From Burkholderia sp. H160 (lineage in GTDB: Bacteria > Pseudomonadota > Gammaproteobacteria > Burkholderiales > Burkholderiaceae): 60,316 bases of DNA. The notes below the pieces were generated by a model. The model did not search any database. It was not told the DNA's origin and saw nothing but the letters and a program-made list of their open reading frames with translations. Each line of letters starts with the position of its first letter. Position 1 is the first letter of the stretch. The position numbers were made by a program, and so were the translations under genes. The stretch covers positions 1 through 60,316 of the forward strand of contig ABYL01000033.1 in the NCBI GenBank assembly GCA_000173575.1. The letters are read 5' to 3'. Positions 41,769-51,152 of this stretch are shown piece by piece.

Positions 41769-42365
41769 ATGACCATGCTCAAACATTCATCCACGACCTC
41801 TGAAACAACGCGAATCGCGGCAGGCAATGGCCGCACCTCATACGACTCTTTCTCGATCCTGCTGCATTGGATGACGGTGATTCTGGTGCTGGCGCAGTTC
41901 GGCCTGGCCCACACCTGGGGGTTTGCGCCGAAGCCCACGCGTCACCTGATGATCGTCTCTCATATGTCGTTTGGAATACTGCTGTCGGCCGTGTTGATCG
42001 TGCGCATCGGGTGGCGTCTGATACCCGGGCATCAACGTCCCGCGACCGCCTCGGGGTGGGTCGAGATGGCCGCGAAGGGTGTCCACTATCTCCTGTATGC
42101 GCTGCTCGTCGGCGAAGCGGTACTGGGTTTTGTGCTGCGCTGGTCCGGCGACGAATCGATGAGCTTTTTCGGCCTGCTGATCCCCGCTCCGTTTGCGCCG
42201 ACCGACAAGGCCACGCATCATGTGATTGGAGAGGCTCATGATTTCATCGGCTGGGCCATCATCGTCATCGCGGCGGGGCATGCCGCCGCCGCGCTGATTC
42301 ATCACTATGTACTGCGCGATGACGTGCTTAGGCGCATGCTGCCCGGCGAACCGGGCGACGCGTAA
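41769..42365 (+). CDS. Cytochrome b561-family membrane protein
   Basis: 198 residues with four transmembrane helices. Heme-ligand histidines are seen in ILLHWMT, IVSHMSFG, VHYLLYALL and EAHDFIGWAII. It is a di-heme electron carrier of the inner membrane, used for quinone-linked electron transfer. Starts are ATG 41769 or 41775. It precedes the beta-CASP hydrolase gene by 119 bp, and an FNR/ANR-type box lies between them. Confidence 0.92.
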   Translation: MTMLKHSSTTSETTRIAAGNGRTSYDSFSILLHWMTVILVLAQFGLAHTWGFAPKPTRHLMIVSHMSFGILLSAVLIVRIGWRLIPGHQRPATASGWVEMAAKGVHYLLYALLVGEAVLGFVLRWSGDESMSFFGLLIPAPFAPTDKATHHVIGEAHDFIGWAIIVIAAGHAAAALIHHYVLRDDVLRRMLPGEPGDA

Positions 42366-42403
42366 ATCACGCGCTGGCAGCGCCGCGACTCACTGCGCGA
42401 CCG

Positions 42404-42417
42404 ATGATCCAGATCAA
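42404..42417 (+). promoter_or_regulatory. FNR/ANR-type box upstream of the beta-CASP gene
   Basis: ATGAT-CCAG-ATCAA matches the FNR/ANR consensus TTGAT-N4-ATCAA at nine of the ten conserved positions. Its centre is about 74 bp before the ATG at 42485, a good distance for activation from about -41. Confidence 0.65.
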
Positions 42418-42484
42418 TAGGCCGTCGCTGGCATCCGCTGAGATGGTTCCATGCGACAGCTGATCCGGACGCAATGGAGGAAGC

Positions 42485-43849
42485 ATGAAACTGACCTTTC
42501 TCGGTGCCAGCGAGACCGTCACGGGTTCGAAGTATCTGCTCGAAGAACCCGGCTTGCGCATCCTCGTCGATTGCGGGCTGTTTCAGGGCCTCAAGAACCT
42601 GCGGCTGCGCAACTGGGCCTCGCTGCCGGTGCCGGCCGATTCGATCGACGCGGTGCTCCTGACTCACGCCCACCTCGACCATAGCGGCTACCTGCCGTTG
42701 CTCGCGCGAAACGGCTTTCGCGGTCCCGTCTATTGCACGCCGGGCACCGCCGCGCTCTGCGAGATCATGCTGCCCGACAGCGCGAAACTGCAGGAAGAAG
42801 AAGCGGATTTCGCAAACCGGCACGGCTTTTCGAAGCATCGGCCGGCACTGCCGCTCTACACCCAGGACGACGCGCAGCGCGCGCTGCACCTGCTTGCGCC
42901 ACGGCGCTTCGACACGCCCGTCGAACTGCCGCACGGGCTTTGCTTCCGCTTTCTGCCGTCGGGGCACATCCTCGGGGCGGCGAGCGTGGTCTTGTGCCGT
43001 AACCACAAGCTGCTGGCGTTTTCCGGCGACGTGGGCCGCCCCGCAGACCCGATCATGCGTGCGCCCACGCCGCTCGCGCACGCCGATTACCTCGTCGTCG
43101 AATCGACCTACGGCGACCGCCTGCATCCGGATTCGAATCCGCAGGACGAACTGGAGCGGATCTTCAACCGCACGTTCGCCAAAGGCGGCGTGGTGGTGAT
43201 GCCCTGCTTCGCGGTCGGACGCGCTCAGGAGATCCTTTACTACATCGCGAAACTCAAAGAGACCGGGCGCATGGCGCACGTGCCCGTCTATCTGGACAGT
43301 CCGATGGCGACCAGCGTGACGGACGTGTATCGCAGGCATCTTTCCGAACATCGGTTGACGATCTCCGACGCGAGCGCCGTCGACAAGGCCGCGATCATGG
43401 TCAGAAGCGTCGACCAGTCGAAGGCGATTGCGTCGCATAACGGGCCGATGGTGATCATCGCCGGCAGCGGGATGGCGACTGGCGGGCGCGTGCTGCATCA
43501 TCTGCGCCTGTACGCGTCGGATCCGCGCAATACGATCGCGCTCGTCGGCTACCAGGCGGCAGCCACGCGCGGCGCGGCGCTGGCGGCCCACGAGCCGTCC
43601 ATCAAATTGTTCGGCGAATACGTGCGGGTGCGCGCGAACGTCGAAACGATCTCGTCGCTGTCCGCGCATGCCGATTACCGCGAGATGCTGAACTGGCTGT
43701 CGAGCCTGACCGACGCCCCCACCCGCACCTTCGTCACGCACGGCGAGCCGGCGGCGGCCGATGCGATGCGGCGGCGCATCGCGGAGACGCTCGGCTGGCC
43801 TTGCGAGGTGCCCGTCTATGGGCAAAGCGTCGAGCTCGGGCAACTGTAG
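42485..43849 (+). CDS. Metallo-beta-lactamase fold, beta-CASP family RNase-like hydrolase
   Basis: 454 residues. The zinc motif THAHLDHSG and further ligands (PSGHILGAAS, FSGDVG) define the metallo-beta-lactamase core. Inserted and C-terminal beta-CASP parts (SGMATGGRVLHHL, SSLSAHADY and THGE) mark the YSH1/CPSF73-like RNA-processing group. It probably cleaves RNA. AGGAAGC lies before the ATG. Such genes are found in bacterial low-oxygen stress loci, and an FNR-type box lies upstream. Confidence 0.93.
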   Translation: MKLTFLGASETVTGSKYLLEEPGLRILVDCGLFQGLKNLRLRNWASLPVPADSIDAVLLTHAHLDHSGYLPLLARNGFRGPVYCTPGTAALCEIMLPDSAKLQEEEADFANRHGFSKHRPALPLYTQDDAQRALHLLAPRRFDTPVELPHGLCFRFLPSGHILGAASVVLCRNHKLLAFSGDVGRPADPIMRAPTPLAHADYLVVESTYGDRLHPDSNPQDELERIFNRTFAKGGVVVMPCFAVGRAQEILYYIAKLKETGRMAHVPVYLDSPMATSVTDVYRRHLSEHRLTISDASAVDKAAIMVRSVDQSKAIASHNGPMVIIAGSGMATGGRVLHHLRLYASDPRNTIALVGYQAAATRGAALAAHEPSIKLFGEYVRVRANVETISSLSAHADYREMLNWLSSLTDAPTRTFVTHGEPAAADAMRRRIAETLGWPCEVPVYGQSVELGQL

Positions 43850-43876
43850 GTCGGGCAGTCGCCGACGGAGGTTCTG

Positions 43877-44071
43877 TCATTCGACGACCAGATCGTCGAC
43901 CACCGCGCTGACGCCTGGCGCGCTCCGCGCGACGCCGCGCGCGACCTTGCGGCGCACCTCGATCGCGTTGGTCAGGCCGCGTATGCCGCGCATCTGGCCG
44001 ACGGCGCGCGCGGCGATATGGCGCTGGGAGGCCCAGTCCACCGCGCCCGTCAGCGTGACGCGGTGAATCAT
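43877..44071 (-). pseudogene. BON-domain remnant
   Basis: 64 residues covering one BON domain (VTLTGAVDWASQRHIAARAV and GIRGLTNAIEVR) and a short tail. Stand-alone BON proteins of the OsmY type are about three times longer. There is no ribosome site before the ATG, and an intrinsic terminator (44081-44107) separates it from the Hsp20 gene upstream. I infer the 3' remnant of a three-BON stress protein. A functional mini-BON is less likely. Confidence 0.6.
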
Positions 44072-44080
44072 CGCCGCAAG

Positions 44081-44107
44081 AAAAAGGCGCGCCTGTTACA
44101 GCGCGCC
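44081..44107 (-). terminator. Intrinsic terminator of the Hsp20 gene
   Basis: On the minus strand GGCGCGC, loop TGTAACAG, GCGCGCC is followed by five T. It lies 12 bp after the Hsp20 stop and before the BON remnant. Confidence 0.85.
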
Positions 44108-44118
44108 ATGCTCCCGCA

Positions 44119-44553
44119 TCAGTCGATGGTCAGGCGCTTCTGATCGCCCGACGCCTTTTTCGGCAAGCTCAGCGACAGCACACCGTCCTTGTATTCGGCT
44201 TTCGCATTCGCCTCGTCGACTTCGCCGCCGAGCGCGAACGAGCGGCTGAACGTCCCGGAGTAACGCTCGCGGCGAATCACGCGCTCGCCTTCCTTCTCCT
44301 CCTTGCTGCGCTCGACCTTCGCGTTGATCGAGACGACGCGCCCGTCGATCTGCACGTCGATATCTTTTTTCTCAACACCGGGCAATTCGGCTTTCACCGA
44401 ATAGGCCTTTTCGCTTTCCGTCACATCGATCTTCATCGACCCGAGTTCGGTGTCCGATGTCGCCAGCATCGACCGCATCGGCCGGAAGAAACCCTGAAAC
44501 AGCTCCGAGACAGGGTCCAGCGAAAGCGGATCAAAACGCGTCAGATTGCTCAT
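44119..44553 (-). CDS. Hsp20-family small heat shock protein
   Basis: 144 residues. The alpha-crystallin domain spans about residues 38-135, with KAELPGVEKKDIDVQIDGR and the C-terminal GVLSLSLPKKA. It holds unfolded proteins for refolding. The ATG has AAAGGAGAC upstream. It follows the zinc dehydrogenase gene in the same direction by 120 bp and ends at a strong terminator. Confidence 0.95.
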   Translation of the reverse strand: MSNLTRFDPLSLDPVSELFQGFFRPMRSMLATSDTELGSMKIDVTESEKAYSVKAELPGVEKKDIDVQIDGRVVSINAKVERSKEEKEGERVIRRERYSGTFSRSFALGGEVDEANAKAEYKDGVLSLSLPKKASGDQKRLTID

Positions 44554-44673
44554 TGCAGTCTCCTTTGGAAAAACAGGCCACCAACAGGCCCAGTCGACCG
44601 AGCCGATCTCGGCTCACCATGCTTTCAGCGTAGCACTTTGATCCCGTCCTGCCGAACGATCAGAAAGACGCGT

Positions 44674-45714
44674 TTATGACGCTTCGATCAACACCTTCAG
44701 CGCGCGCGTGCTCGCGGCGCTGGAGAACGTTTCGTAAGCCGAAAGGATATCGTCGAGCCGGAAACGGTGCGTGATCAGACGCGTGGGATCGATTCGCCCC
44801 GCCTTCACCGTCTTCATCAGCATCGGTGTGCTGACGGTATCGACGAGACGCGTCGTGATCGCGATGTTGCGGTCCCAGAGCTTTTCCAGATGCAGATCGG
44901 ACTTGACGCCATGCACGCCGACGTTCGCGATCGTGCCGCCCGGCGCGACGAGCTCCTGGCAGAGCTCGAACGTCGCCGGAATGCCGACCGCTTCGATCAC
45001 GCAGTCGACGCCTGTCGACTCCGTCAGCTTCAGCACTTCCGCGACCGCATCGGTGTGCGCGTTGTCGATGCCTGCGGTCGCGCCGAAGCGTTGCGCGACC
45101 TCGAGCCGGTTGGCGTCCGGGTCGATCATGATGATCTGCGCCGGTGAATAGAACTGTGCGGTCAACAGCGCCGCGAGGCCGATCGGCCCGGCCCCGACGA
45201 TCGCCACCGTGCAGCCCGGCTGAACCTTGCCGTTGAGCACGCCGCATTCGAAACCGGTCGGCAGAATGTCGGACAGCATCACGAGCGCCTCTTCGTCGAG
45301 GCCGGCCGGAATGCGATACAGACTGCTCTGCGCATGCGGAATGCGCACATAGTCGGCCTGCGTGCCGTCGATCCGGTTGCCGAGAATCCAGCCGCCCGTC
45401 GTGCAATGCGAATACATGCCGCGCCGGCAGTAATCGCAGCGGCCGCACGATGTGATGCACGAGATCAGCACGTGATCGCCGGGCGCGAGCCCGCTCACCG
45501 CCTCGCCGATACGCTCCACGACACCGACACCCTCGTGTCCGAGGATGCGGCCCGGCTCGCAGGTCGGCACATCGCCTTTGAGAATGTGAAGATCGGTCCC
45601 GCAGATCGTCGTGCGTGTGACTTTCACGATTGCGTCGGTGGGTGCCGCGAGTTCAGGCATCGGCCGTTCATCGAGCGACTTTTTGCCGGGACCGTGATAA
45701 ACGAGTGCTTTCAT
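44674..45714 (-). CDS. Zinc-dependent alcohol dehydrogenase
   Basis: 346 residues. Catalytic zinc ligands: Cys in ICGTDLHI and His/Glu in GHEGVGVVE. Structural zinc lobe complete: CGRCDYCRRGMYSHC. Rossmann motif GAGPIGLAAL. Close in pattern to Burkholderia-type medium-chain alcohol dehydrogenases that act in fermentation or aldehyde detoxification; the substrate is not evident. An FNR/ANR-type box lies 139-152 bp upstream. Hsp20 is downstream, fitting an oxygen-limitation stress set. Confidence 0.93.
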   Translation of the reverse strand: MKALVYHGPGKKSLDERPMPELAAPTDAIVKVTRTTICGTDLHILKGDVPTCEPGRILGHEGVGVVERIGEAVSGLAPGDHVLISCITSCGRCDYCRRGMYSHCTTGGWILGNRIDGTQADYVRIPHAQSSLYRIPAGLDEEALVMLSDILPTGFECGVLNGKVQPGCTVAIVGAGPIGLAALLTAQFYSPAQIIMIDPDANRLEVAQRFGATAGIDNAHTDAVAEVLKLTESTGVDCVIEAVGIPATFELCQELVAPGGTIANVGVHGVKSDLHLEKLWDRNIAITTRLVDTVSTPMLMKTVKAGRIDPTRLITHRFRLDDILSAYETFSSAASTRALKVLIEAS

Positions 45715-46030
45715 GGCGGACTTCTCCTGTGGCCGGAATGAAACACGTTGCGGAGCGGCAAGTCAGTGCATGGGCATGCCGCGGTTGATCGCGACGGCTG
45801 GATCTGAGCGCCGTCCAGTGGTCTCAGTGTATAAGCACGCGGCAGGCGGCGCTTGACTTACATCAATCAACGGGCCGCACGAATCCCCCGCGTTCGCGAG
45901 ATGCGTTGCCCAAACGTCGATAGTTCGTACAACCCGCTCGGCCTATACTGAGCGATCCGGTGTTTCTGCGAATTTGAGGTCTGATCCTGCCGTTTCCGCG
46001 AAGGCAGCATGACCCGGCTAGCGAGCGTTG
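45715..46030. other. Divergent promoter region with FNR/ANR-type box
   Basis: 316 bp between the zinc dehydrogenase (minus) and cytochrome P450 (plus). TTGAC-TTAC-ATCAA at 45853-45866 is one base from the FNR/ANR consensus. TATACT near 45943 is a possible -10 for the P450 gene. No gene is seen. Confidence 0.55.
45853..45866. promoter_or_regulatory. FNR/ANR-type box (dehydrogenase / P450)
   Basis: TTGACTTACATCAA matches TTGAT-N4-ATCAA at nine of ten conserved positions. Either divergent gene could be controlled from it. Confidence 0.6.
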
Positions 46031-47455
46031 ATGGACACCACGTCACCGAGCAATACCCCATTCCGCCAGGTCCGGGATCTTCCGTGTCCGAAGGGCCTGC
46101 CATGGTTAGGTAACCTGCATCAACTCCCTCCGACCCGATTTCACCTGGTCCTGGAAGACTGGGCAGCAAAGCTTGGCTCACCGTACCGTTTCCAGCTATG
46201 CAACATGCCGGTGACGGTCTGGACCGACGCGCAGTTGTGCCAATCGATCATGCGCGAGCGTCCGCACCGGTATCGAAGGTATGCGGCGCTGGAACGGGTG
46301 CTCGAGGAGATCGGATGCAACGGGCTCTTTTCCGCCGAGGGTGGTGCGTGGGAACCCCAACGCAAGCTCGTCATGCAGGCGCTATCCGTTCCGCATATCA
46401 AGGCCGTTTATCCCACGCTGAAGACGATTACCGAGCGCCTTCATACGCGCTGGCAACGCGCGGCCGCTCAGGGGCGCGACGTCGAAATGACGGAGGAGCT
46501 CAAACGCTACACCGTGGACGTCACCAGCGCGCTGGCCTTCGGCGAGGATCCGAGAACCCTGGAAAGGGACCGTGGCGTCATTCAGGAACATCTGGCGCTG
46601 ATCCTCCCCATGTTGATGAACCGCGTCAACGCACCCTTCCCGTACTGGCGATATCTTCGCTTGCCCCGAGACCGCAGGGTCGATCGCGCATTGGTCGAAA
46701 TTCACCGGTATGTCCGGGACATGATGGAGCGCGCTCGCGAACGCATGCGAGCCGACCCGGCCGAGTCGCCTCGCCATCTCCTCGAAGCGATGCTGATCAT
46801 GCGCGATGCGCCCGATTCCGATATCACCGACGATCAGATCGCCGCCAATGTGCTGACGCTGCTGCTTGCCGGGGAAGACACCACTGCCAATTCGATCGCG
46901 TGGACACTGTTGTATCTGGCCGCCGATCAGCGGCTGCAACAGCGCCTCGCCGATACCGCACGCGCCGCGTTCGGCACGGCGCCTGTCTGTCCCGACTACG
47001 CTTTGCTGAAGGATCTGGATCTATTCGAAGCGGTATGCACGGAGACGGGCAGACTTCGTCCCGTTGCCGCTATCAATTCGTTCGAACCGCTTCAGGACGT
47101 GTGCGTTGCCGATGTCGCGCTGCCTGCGGGTACCAAGATGTTCTTTCTGAATCGCCCCGCGACGCTCGATGCACGGCATTTTTCGAATCCACTGCGGTTC
47201 GATCCCGATCGCTGGATGCATGACAGGACACGTCAGGAAGAAACCCACGACCCTCGCGCCTACCTTCAATTCGGCGCGGGGCCACGCGTCTGTCCTGGCC
47301 GCCACCTGGCCGGAGTGGAAATGCGCCTGGTGCTGTCGATGCTGATGAATCGCTTTTCCATCGAGATCGTTGGCGACCCGAGCGCTATCAAGGAGATTTC
47401 GGCGTTTGCGATGGTGCCAAGCACGATGCCCGTGCGACTGTCTATCCGTGCGTAA
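46031..47455 (+). CDS. Cytochrome P450
   Basis: 474 residues, ATG 46031. The I-helix motif is [11 protein letters not shown], the K-helix ExxR is ETGR, and the heme loop is [15 protein letters not shown] with the thiolate Cys. No transmembrane anchor is seen, so it is soluble. It looks like the CYP102/CYP4-like bacterial group ([10 protein letters not shown]), not the classical CYP101 type. No ferredoxin or reductase is adjacent; electrons must come from elsewhere. Substrate unknown. It shares a promoter region with the zinc dehydrogenase and is followed by arginine-deiminase-pathway genes. Confidence 0.94.
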   Translation: MDTTSPSNTPFRQVRDLPCPKGLPWLGNLHQLPPTRFHLVLEDWAAKLGSPYRFQLCNMPVTVWTDAQLCQSIMRERPHRYRRYAALERVLEEIGCNGLFSAEGGAWEPQRKLVMQALSVPHIKAVYPTLKTITERLHTRWQRAAAQGRDVEMTEELKRYTVDVTSALAFGEDPRTLERDRGVIQEHLALILPMLMNRVNAPFPYWRYLRLPRDRRVDRALVEIHRYVRDMMERARERMRADPAESPRHLLEAMLIMRDAPDSDITDDQIAANVLTLLLAGEDTTANSIAWTLLYLAADQRLQQRLADTARAAFGTAPVCPDYALLKDLDLFEAVCTETGRLRPVAAINSFEPLQDVCVADVALPAGTKMFFLNRPATLDARHFSNPLRFDPDRWMHDRTRQEETHDPRAYLQFGAGPRVCPGRHLAGVEMRLVLSMLMNRFSIEIVGDPSAIKEISAFAMVPSTMPVRLSIRA

Positions 47456-47520
47456 CGAGCAGCGCACCTCGAGGCAGGCTATCGGCGCGAGGCGTCGAAG
47501 CGAACCAGACGGAGAACATC

Positions 47521-48531
47521 ATGGCTTTCAATCTTCGCAACCGTAGCGTCCTGAGCCTGCTGCATCACACCAACCGGGAGCTTCGTTACCTGCTCGACCT
47601 GTCGCGAGACCTGAAGCGGGCGAAGTACACCGGTACCGAACAACAGCATCTCAAAGGCGTCAACATTGCCCTGATCTTCGAGAAGACCTCGACCCGCACG
47701 CGCTGCGCATTCGAAGTCGCGGCCTATGATCAGGGCGCCAACGTCACTTACATCGACCCGCAATCCTCGCAGATTGGACACAAGGAAAGCATGAAAGACA
47801 CGGCGCGCGTGCTGGGACGCCTGTACGACGCGATCGAGTACCGGGGCTTTGGTCAGCAGATCGTCGACGAACTGGCTAAATTCGCGGGCGTCCCCGTATT
47901 CAACGGCCTGACCGACGAATACCACCCGACCCAAATGCTCGCCGACGTGTTGACCATGCGCGAATACAGCGACAAACCACTCACGCAAATCCGCTATGCG
48001 TATGTCGGCGACGCGCGCAACAACATGGGCAATTCGCTGCTTCTGATCGGTGCGAAGCTCGGAATGGACGTGCGGATCGGCGCTCCGAAAGCGCTGTGGC
48101 CGAGCGCGGAACACATCGAGACGTGCCAGCGGATTGCCATCGAAACCGGTGCGCGGATCGCGCTGACGGAAGACGCGAAAGCGGCCGTCGCCGGTGTCGA
48201 TTTCGTCCATACGGACGTCTGGGTCTCGATGGGCGAACCGGAGGAAGCCTGGGGCGAGCGCATTCGACAACTGCTCCCCTATCAGGTCAACATGGACCTG
48301 ATGAAGGCCACGCAGAATCCGCAGGCGAAGTTCATGCACTGTCTGCCTGCGTTTCATAACAGCGAGACGGTGATCGGCAAGCGGATCGCCGAAAAATATC
48401 CGGTGCTCGCGAACGGAATCGAAGTGACCGACGAAGTCTTCGAGTCACCTTTGTGTATCGCATTCGAGCAGGCGGAAAACCGTATGCACACGATCAAGGC
48501 GATCCTTGTCTCGACGCTTGCCGACATCTGA
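47521..48531 (+). CDS. arcB: Ornithine carbamoyltransferase (catabolic, ArcB-like)
   Basis: 336 residues, the length of the catabolic enzyme. The carbamoyl-phosphate site STRTR is in [12 protein letters not shown], the second phosphate motif HPTQ is in EYHPTQML, and the ornithine/zinc region is MHCLPAFHN. It converts citrulline and phosphate to ornithine and carbamoyl phosphate in the arginine deiminase route. Carbamate kinase follows after 29 bp. No arginine deiminase gene (arcA) is next to it here. Confidence 0.93.
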   Translation: MAFNLRNRSVLSLLHHTNRELRYLLDLSRDLKRAKYTGTEQQHLKGVNIALIFEKTSTRTRCAFEVAAYDQGANVTYIDPQSSQIGHKESMKDTARVLGRLYDAIEYRGFGQQIVDELAKFAGVPVFNGLTDEYHPTQMLADVLTMREYSDKPLTQIRYAYVGDARNNMGNSLLLIGAKLGMDVRIGAPKALWPSAEHIETCQRIAIETGARIALTEDAKAAVAGVDFVHTDVWVSMGEPEEAWGERIRQLLPYQVNMDLMKATQNPQAKFMHCLPAFHNSETVIGKRIAEKYPVLANGIEVTDEVFESPLCIAFEQAENRMHTIKAILVSTLADI

Positions 48532-48560
48532 GATCGGACATACCTCGGGAGATAAGCGTC

Positions 48561-49505
48561 ATGCGTATCGTCATTGCGTTAGGCGGTAATGCGCTGCTGC
48601 GGCGCGGTCAGCCGATGACGGCGGAATGCCAGCGTGAAAACGTCCGGCTCGCCGTTACCCAGATCGCGCTGATCGTGCCGGGCAATGAAATCGTCATTGC
48701 ACACGGCAATGGTCCACAGGTCGGGCTGCTGGCACTTCAGAGCGCAGCCTATAAGGAAGTCGAGGCCTATCCGCTCGATGTGCTCGGTGCGCAGACCGAA
48801 GGCATGATCGGCTATCTGATCGAGCAGGAACTCGGCAACCTGCTGCCTTTCGAAGTCCCATTCGCCACGATCCTGACCCAGGTCGAGGTCGATCCGCACG
48901 ACCCCGCCTTCGGGCGGCCCAGCAAACCGATCGGTCCGGTTTATTCGCAGGAAGAAGCCGAGCGTCTCGCGAGAGACCGGGGCTGGAGCATCGCGCCCGA
49001 CGGCGACCATTTCCGTCGAGTCGTCGCGAGCCCGCGGCCCAGGCGCATCTTTGAAATCCGTCCTATCCGGTGGCTGCTCGAACGCGGCACGATCGTCATC
49101 TGCGCGGGCGGCGGCGGTATTCCTACCTGCTATGACGAGAATCAGAAGCTCATCGGTATCGAAGCGGTCATCGACAAGGATCTGTGCTCGGCTCTGCTCG
49201 CGTGGGAACTCGGCGCAGACCTGCTGATCGTGGCGACCGATGTCGACGCGGCATACGTCGACTGGGGCACGCCGCACGAGAGAGCCATCGCGCAGGCGCA
49301 CCCGGATGATCTGGAAAAGCTCGGCTTCGCAAGTGGCTCGATGGGTCCCAAAGTTCAGGCGGCCATCGAATTCGTCCGCCAGACGGGCAAGGATGCGGTG
49401 ATCGGCTCGCTCGCCGACATCGAGGCCATTGCGAAGCGCCGGGCCGGCACCTGTGTGAGCATGTCAACGCCTGGCATCCGCTATCGTGCTTCCGCTAGCC
49501 CCTAG
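48561..49505 (+). CDS. arcC: Carbamate kinase
   Basis: 314 residues from ATG 48561 with CGGGAG upstream; the longer frame to 48453 is rejected. Amino-acid-kinase fold with [13 protein letters not shown] at the start, [19 protein letters not shown] and [10 protein letters not shown]. It makes ATP from carbamoyl phosphate, the energy-yielding step of arginine or carbamoyl catabolism under low oxygen. It is co-transcribed with the carbamoyltransferase gene. Confidence 0.95.
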   Translation: MRIVIALGGNALLRRGQPMTAECQRENVRLAVTQIALIVPGNEIVIAHGNGPQVGLLALQSAAYKEVEAYPLDVLGAQTEGMIGYLIEQELGNLLPFEVPFATILTQVEVDPHDPAFGRPSKPIGPVYSQEEAERLARDRGWSIAPDGDHFRRVVASPRPRRIFEIRPIRWLLERGTIVICAGGGGIPTCYDENQKLIGIEAVIDKDLCSALLAWELGADLLIVATDVDAAYVDWGTPHERAIAQAHPDDLEKLGFASGSMGPKVQAAIEFVRQTGKDAVIGSLADIEAIAKRRAGTCVSMSTPGIRYRASASP

Positions 49506-49540
49506 CCCCAAGCCTTGAACGAGGCGCGCACGAGCACACG

Positions 49541-50032
49541 TCAGCCCCGTTTCATGAGCCGATGGTCATATGACCACTTTTCGTGTTTGGTGACTTTCAG
49601 CTTCACGATGTCGGGATGCCCGGGATTCACCAGCACATTGAACTCACGGGGAACGATCACCGAAGGAACGACGGCCAGCGCGCTCGCCTTCGATCGGACC
49701 CACGCCTCGCCAAGCTCGAGGCTGACCATGCCCGCGGGCAGCGCGTCCCAGCCCACGTGTTTCGCCGGCTCCACGAGCGCGATCGTTTTGCGCCAGACGG
49801 CCGGCGGCACGTCGATTGAAATCAGGTAACGGTTCAACGGCAGGTCGCCGACCTTCAGATGGACCAGCGTCTCCAGGCAGGCAAGCGCGACGGTGCCGGA
49901 CGTATAAAGCATTGGAGTACCCGAGCGGTTCCATCGGCCACCGGTCATCTTCGCCCCCACACCTGACAGGTCGTCGGCCGTGTAGCCCGGCGTATCGGTT
50001 CCGATGCGCCAGAGCGTCGCCCCGCCCGTCAA
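49541..50032 (-). CDS. RES-domain toxin
   Basis: 163 residues. RES-family signature: Arg in LWRIGT, GGRWNRSGTPMLYTSGTVAL, Glu in CLETLVHL and Ser of YTSG. RES toxins of the Xre/RES type degrade NAD+. Its ATG overlaps the stop of the antitoxin gene by four bases. It is the second gene of the pair, the usual order for this family. It ends opposite the carbamate kinase end. Confidence 0.93.
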   Translation of the reverse strand: MTGGATLWRIGTDTPGYTADDLSGVGAKMTGGRWNRSGTPMLYTSGTVALACLETLVHLKVGDLPLNRYLISIDVPPAVWRKTIALVEPAKHVGWDALPAGMVSLELGEAWVRSKASALAVVPSVIVPREFNVLVNPGHPDIVKLKVTKHEKWSYDHRLMKRG

Positions 50033-50517
50033 GCGTACGCTCCGCTTTGCGCCATGGCGAGAAACCGCGAAACGAGTTCCCGCCCTTCCGCGGTATCCAT
50101 GAATTCAGCCGGCCGCTGACCACCGAGCGCCGGCAGTGGCTCATCGAGCCAGCGTCCCAGCCAATGCGCGGCGTCGAATCCAACGGGATCGCCCGACTCC
50201 TCGACCATGGCCTGCACCTGGCCAATGAGCCTCGCCATCGCCACGACTCGCTCACTCTGCTCCGGTGACAGGTTTTCGCCTGCCTTCTGCTTGCGGTCGA
50301 TGGTCGTCACCGACAACCCGAGCGTCTTGCCGAGCTGCTCGCGGCTTCGATCCATCTGCCTCGCGATCACCCCAAAAATCTCCGGCTTCACACCTGACTT
50401 GATGATGGCGATCCGGTAGGTCGGATCCACCCGGAAGAGGCTGGTAAAGGCATCCGGATCGACAGGGGTACTGCCGCTATAACCCAGAAAAATCCGCACT
50501 TTCACGGTGTTGTTCAT
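50029..50517 (-). CDS. Xre/MbcA/ParS-type antitoxin
   Basis: 162 residues from ATG 50517 with GGAGGGGGT upstream; the frame to 50580 is rejected. An Xre-like helix-turn-helix (EQLGKTLGLSVTTIDRKQKA) is followed by the C-terminal MbcA/ParS/Xre domain (GFDAAHWLGRWLDEPLPALG). It neutralises the RES toxin and likely represses the pair. A partial inverted repeat CCTC...GAGG (50545-50557) lies over the promoter side of the start. Confidence 0.93.
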   Translation of the reverse strand: MNNTVKVRIFLGYSGSTPVDPDAFTSLFRVDPTYRIAIIKSGVKPEIFGVIARQMDRSREQLGKTLGLSVTTIDRKQKAGENLSPEQSERVVAMARLIGQVQAMVEESGDPVGFDAAHWLGRWLDEPLPALGGQRPAEFMDTAEGRELVSRFLAMAQSGAYA

Positions 50518-50634
50518 ACCCCCTCCATTTGATGACTTATGATACCTCAATTGGAGGATCAATGCGGCATCTGGGCTCAAGTGAATGCGTACCGCCTCCC
50601 AAATATCATTCCCATGTATTCAGCGCAGCGTTTT

Positions 50635-51078
50635 CTATCGATTTGTGCGATCGTTTTGGCCGCCGTATGCTCGGCTCAGAATCGGCAACTGTTCGAGACC
50701 AGGCACGCAGGCTTCGAAACGATCGCGCGAGCCGAACAGCCGTGTGGGCAGCAGCACCGCTTCGGCAGCGTTGATCAACAGCAGCGCGACGTTGATGCGG
50801 CGGTCCGTATGGCGGATCACGGCGAAGTGGTGGCGTGGCAGGTCGCCGTTAAAGCGCGGGTCGGCGCTCGTGATGTCCTCGTCGTCGTGCAAGCCTTCGA
50901 GTTGCACGCCGGGGACGACGCACCAGTATTCCGGCAGACGCGTGAGCACGTCGGTCACGTCGCCGAAGTCGGAAATGATGGCCGCGTGCGAATTGGGCGC
51001 GCGCCGGAACCAGAGTGGCTCGTCGGCTGCCTCGACGTGAAGTGCCGCGACCGGAAACAGTAGAAGCCCGTTGTCCAT
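50635..51078 (-). CDS. Unrecognised protein downstream of an XRE regulator
   Basis: 147 residues from ATG 51078 (MDNGLLLFPVAALHVE); the frame is open to 51255 but that part overlaps the XRE gene. No ribosome site is clear. The sequence reads as a real, compact domain with ISDFGDVTDVLTRLPEYWCV, acidic loop HDDEDITSADPRF and a His/Arg-rich strand pair (RHHFAVIRHTDRRINVALLL). It lies 75 bp after the XRE gene in the same direction, so the two may form a unit. I cannot assign a family. Confidence 0.55.
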   Translation of the reverse strand: MDNGLLLFPVAALHVEAADEPLWFRRAPNSHAAIISDFGDVTDVLTRLPEYWCVVPGVQLEGLHDDEDITSADPRFNGDLPRHHFAVIRHTDRRINVALLLINAAEAVLLPTRLFGSRDRFEACVPGLEQLPILSRAYGGQNDRTNR

Positions 51079-51152
51079 GGAGAATGAGTAGCGTCGAATT
51101 CCGCAACCTGATCGGCTCGGATGATCGCCCAAAAACCGCGGGCACGCCCATC

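Noticed and set aside
42305-43843. 512-residue open frame antisense to the beta-CASP hydrolase
   Set aside because: The plus strand codes a complete, motif-bearing enzyme. The antisense frame is Arg/His/Gln-rich without any domain, as expected opposite a GC-rich gene.
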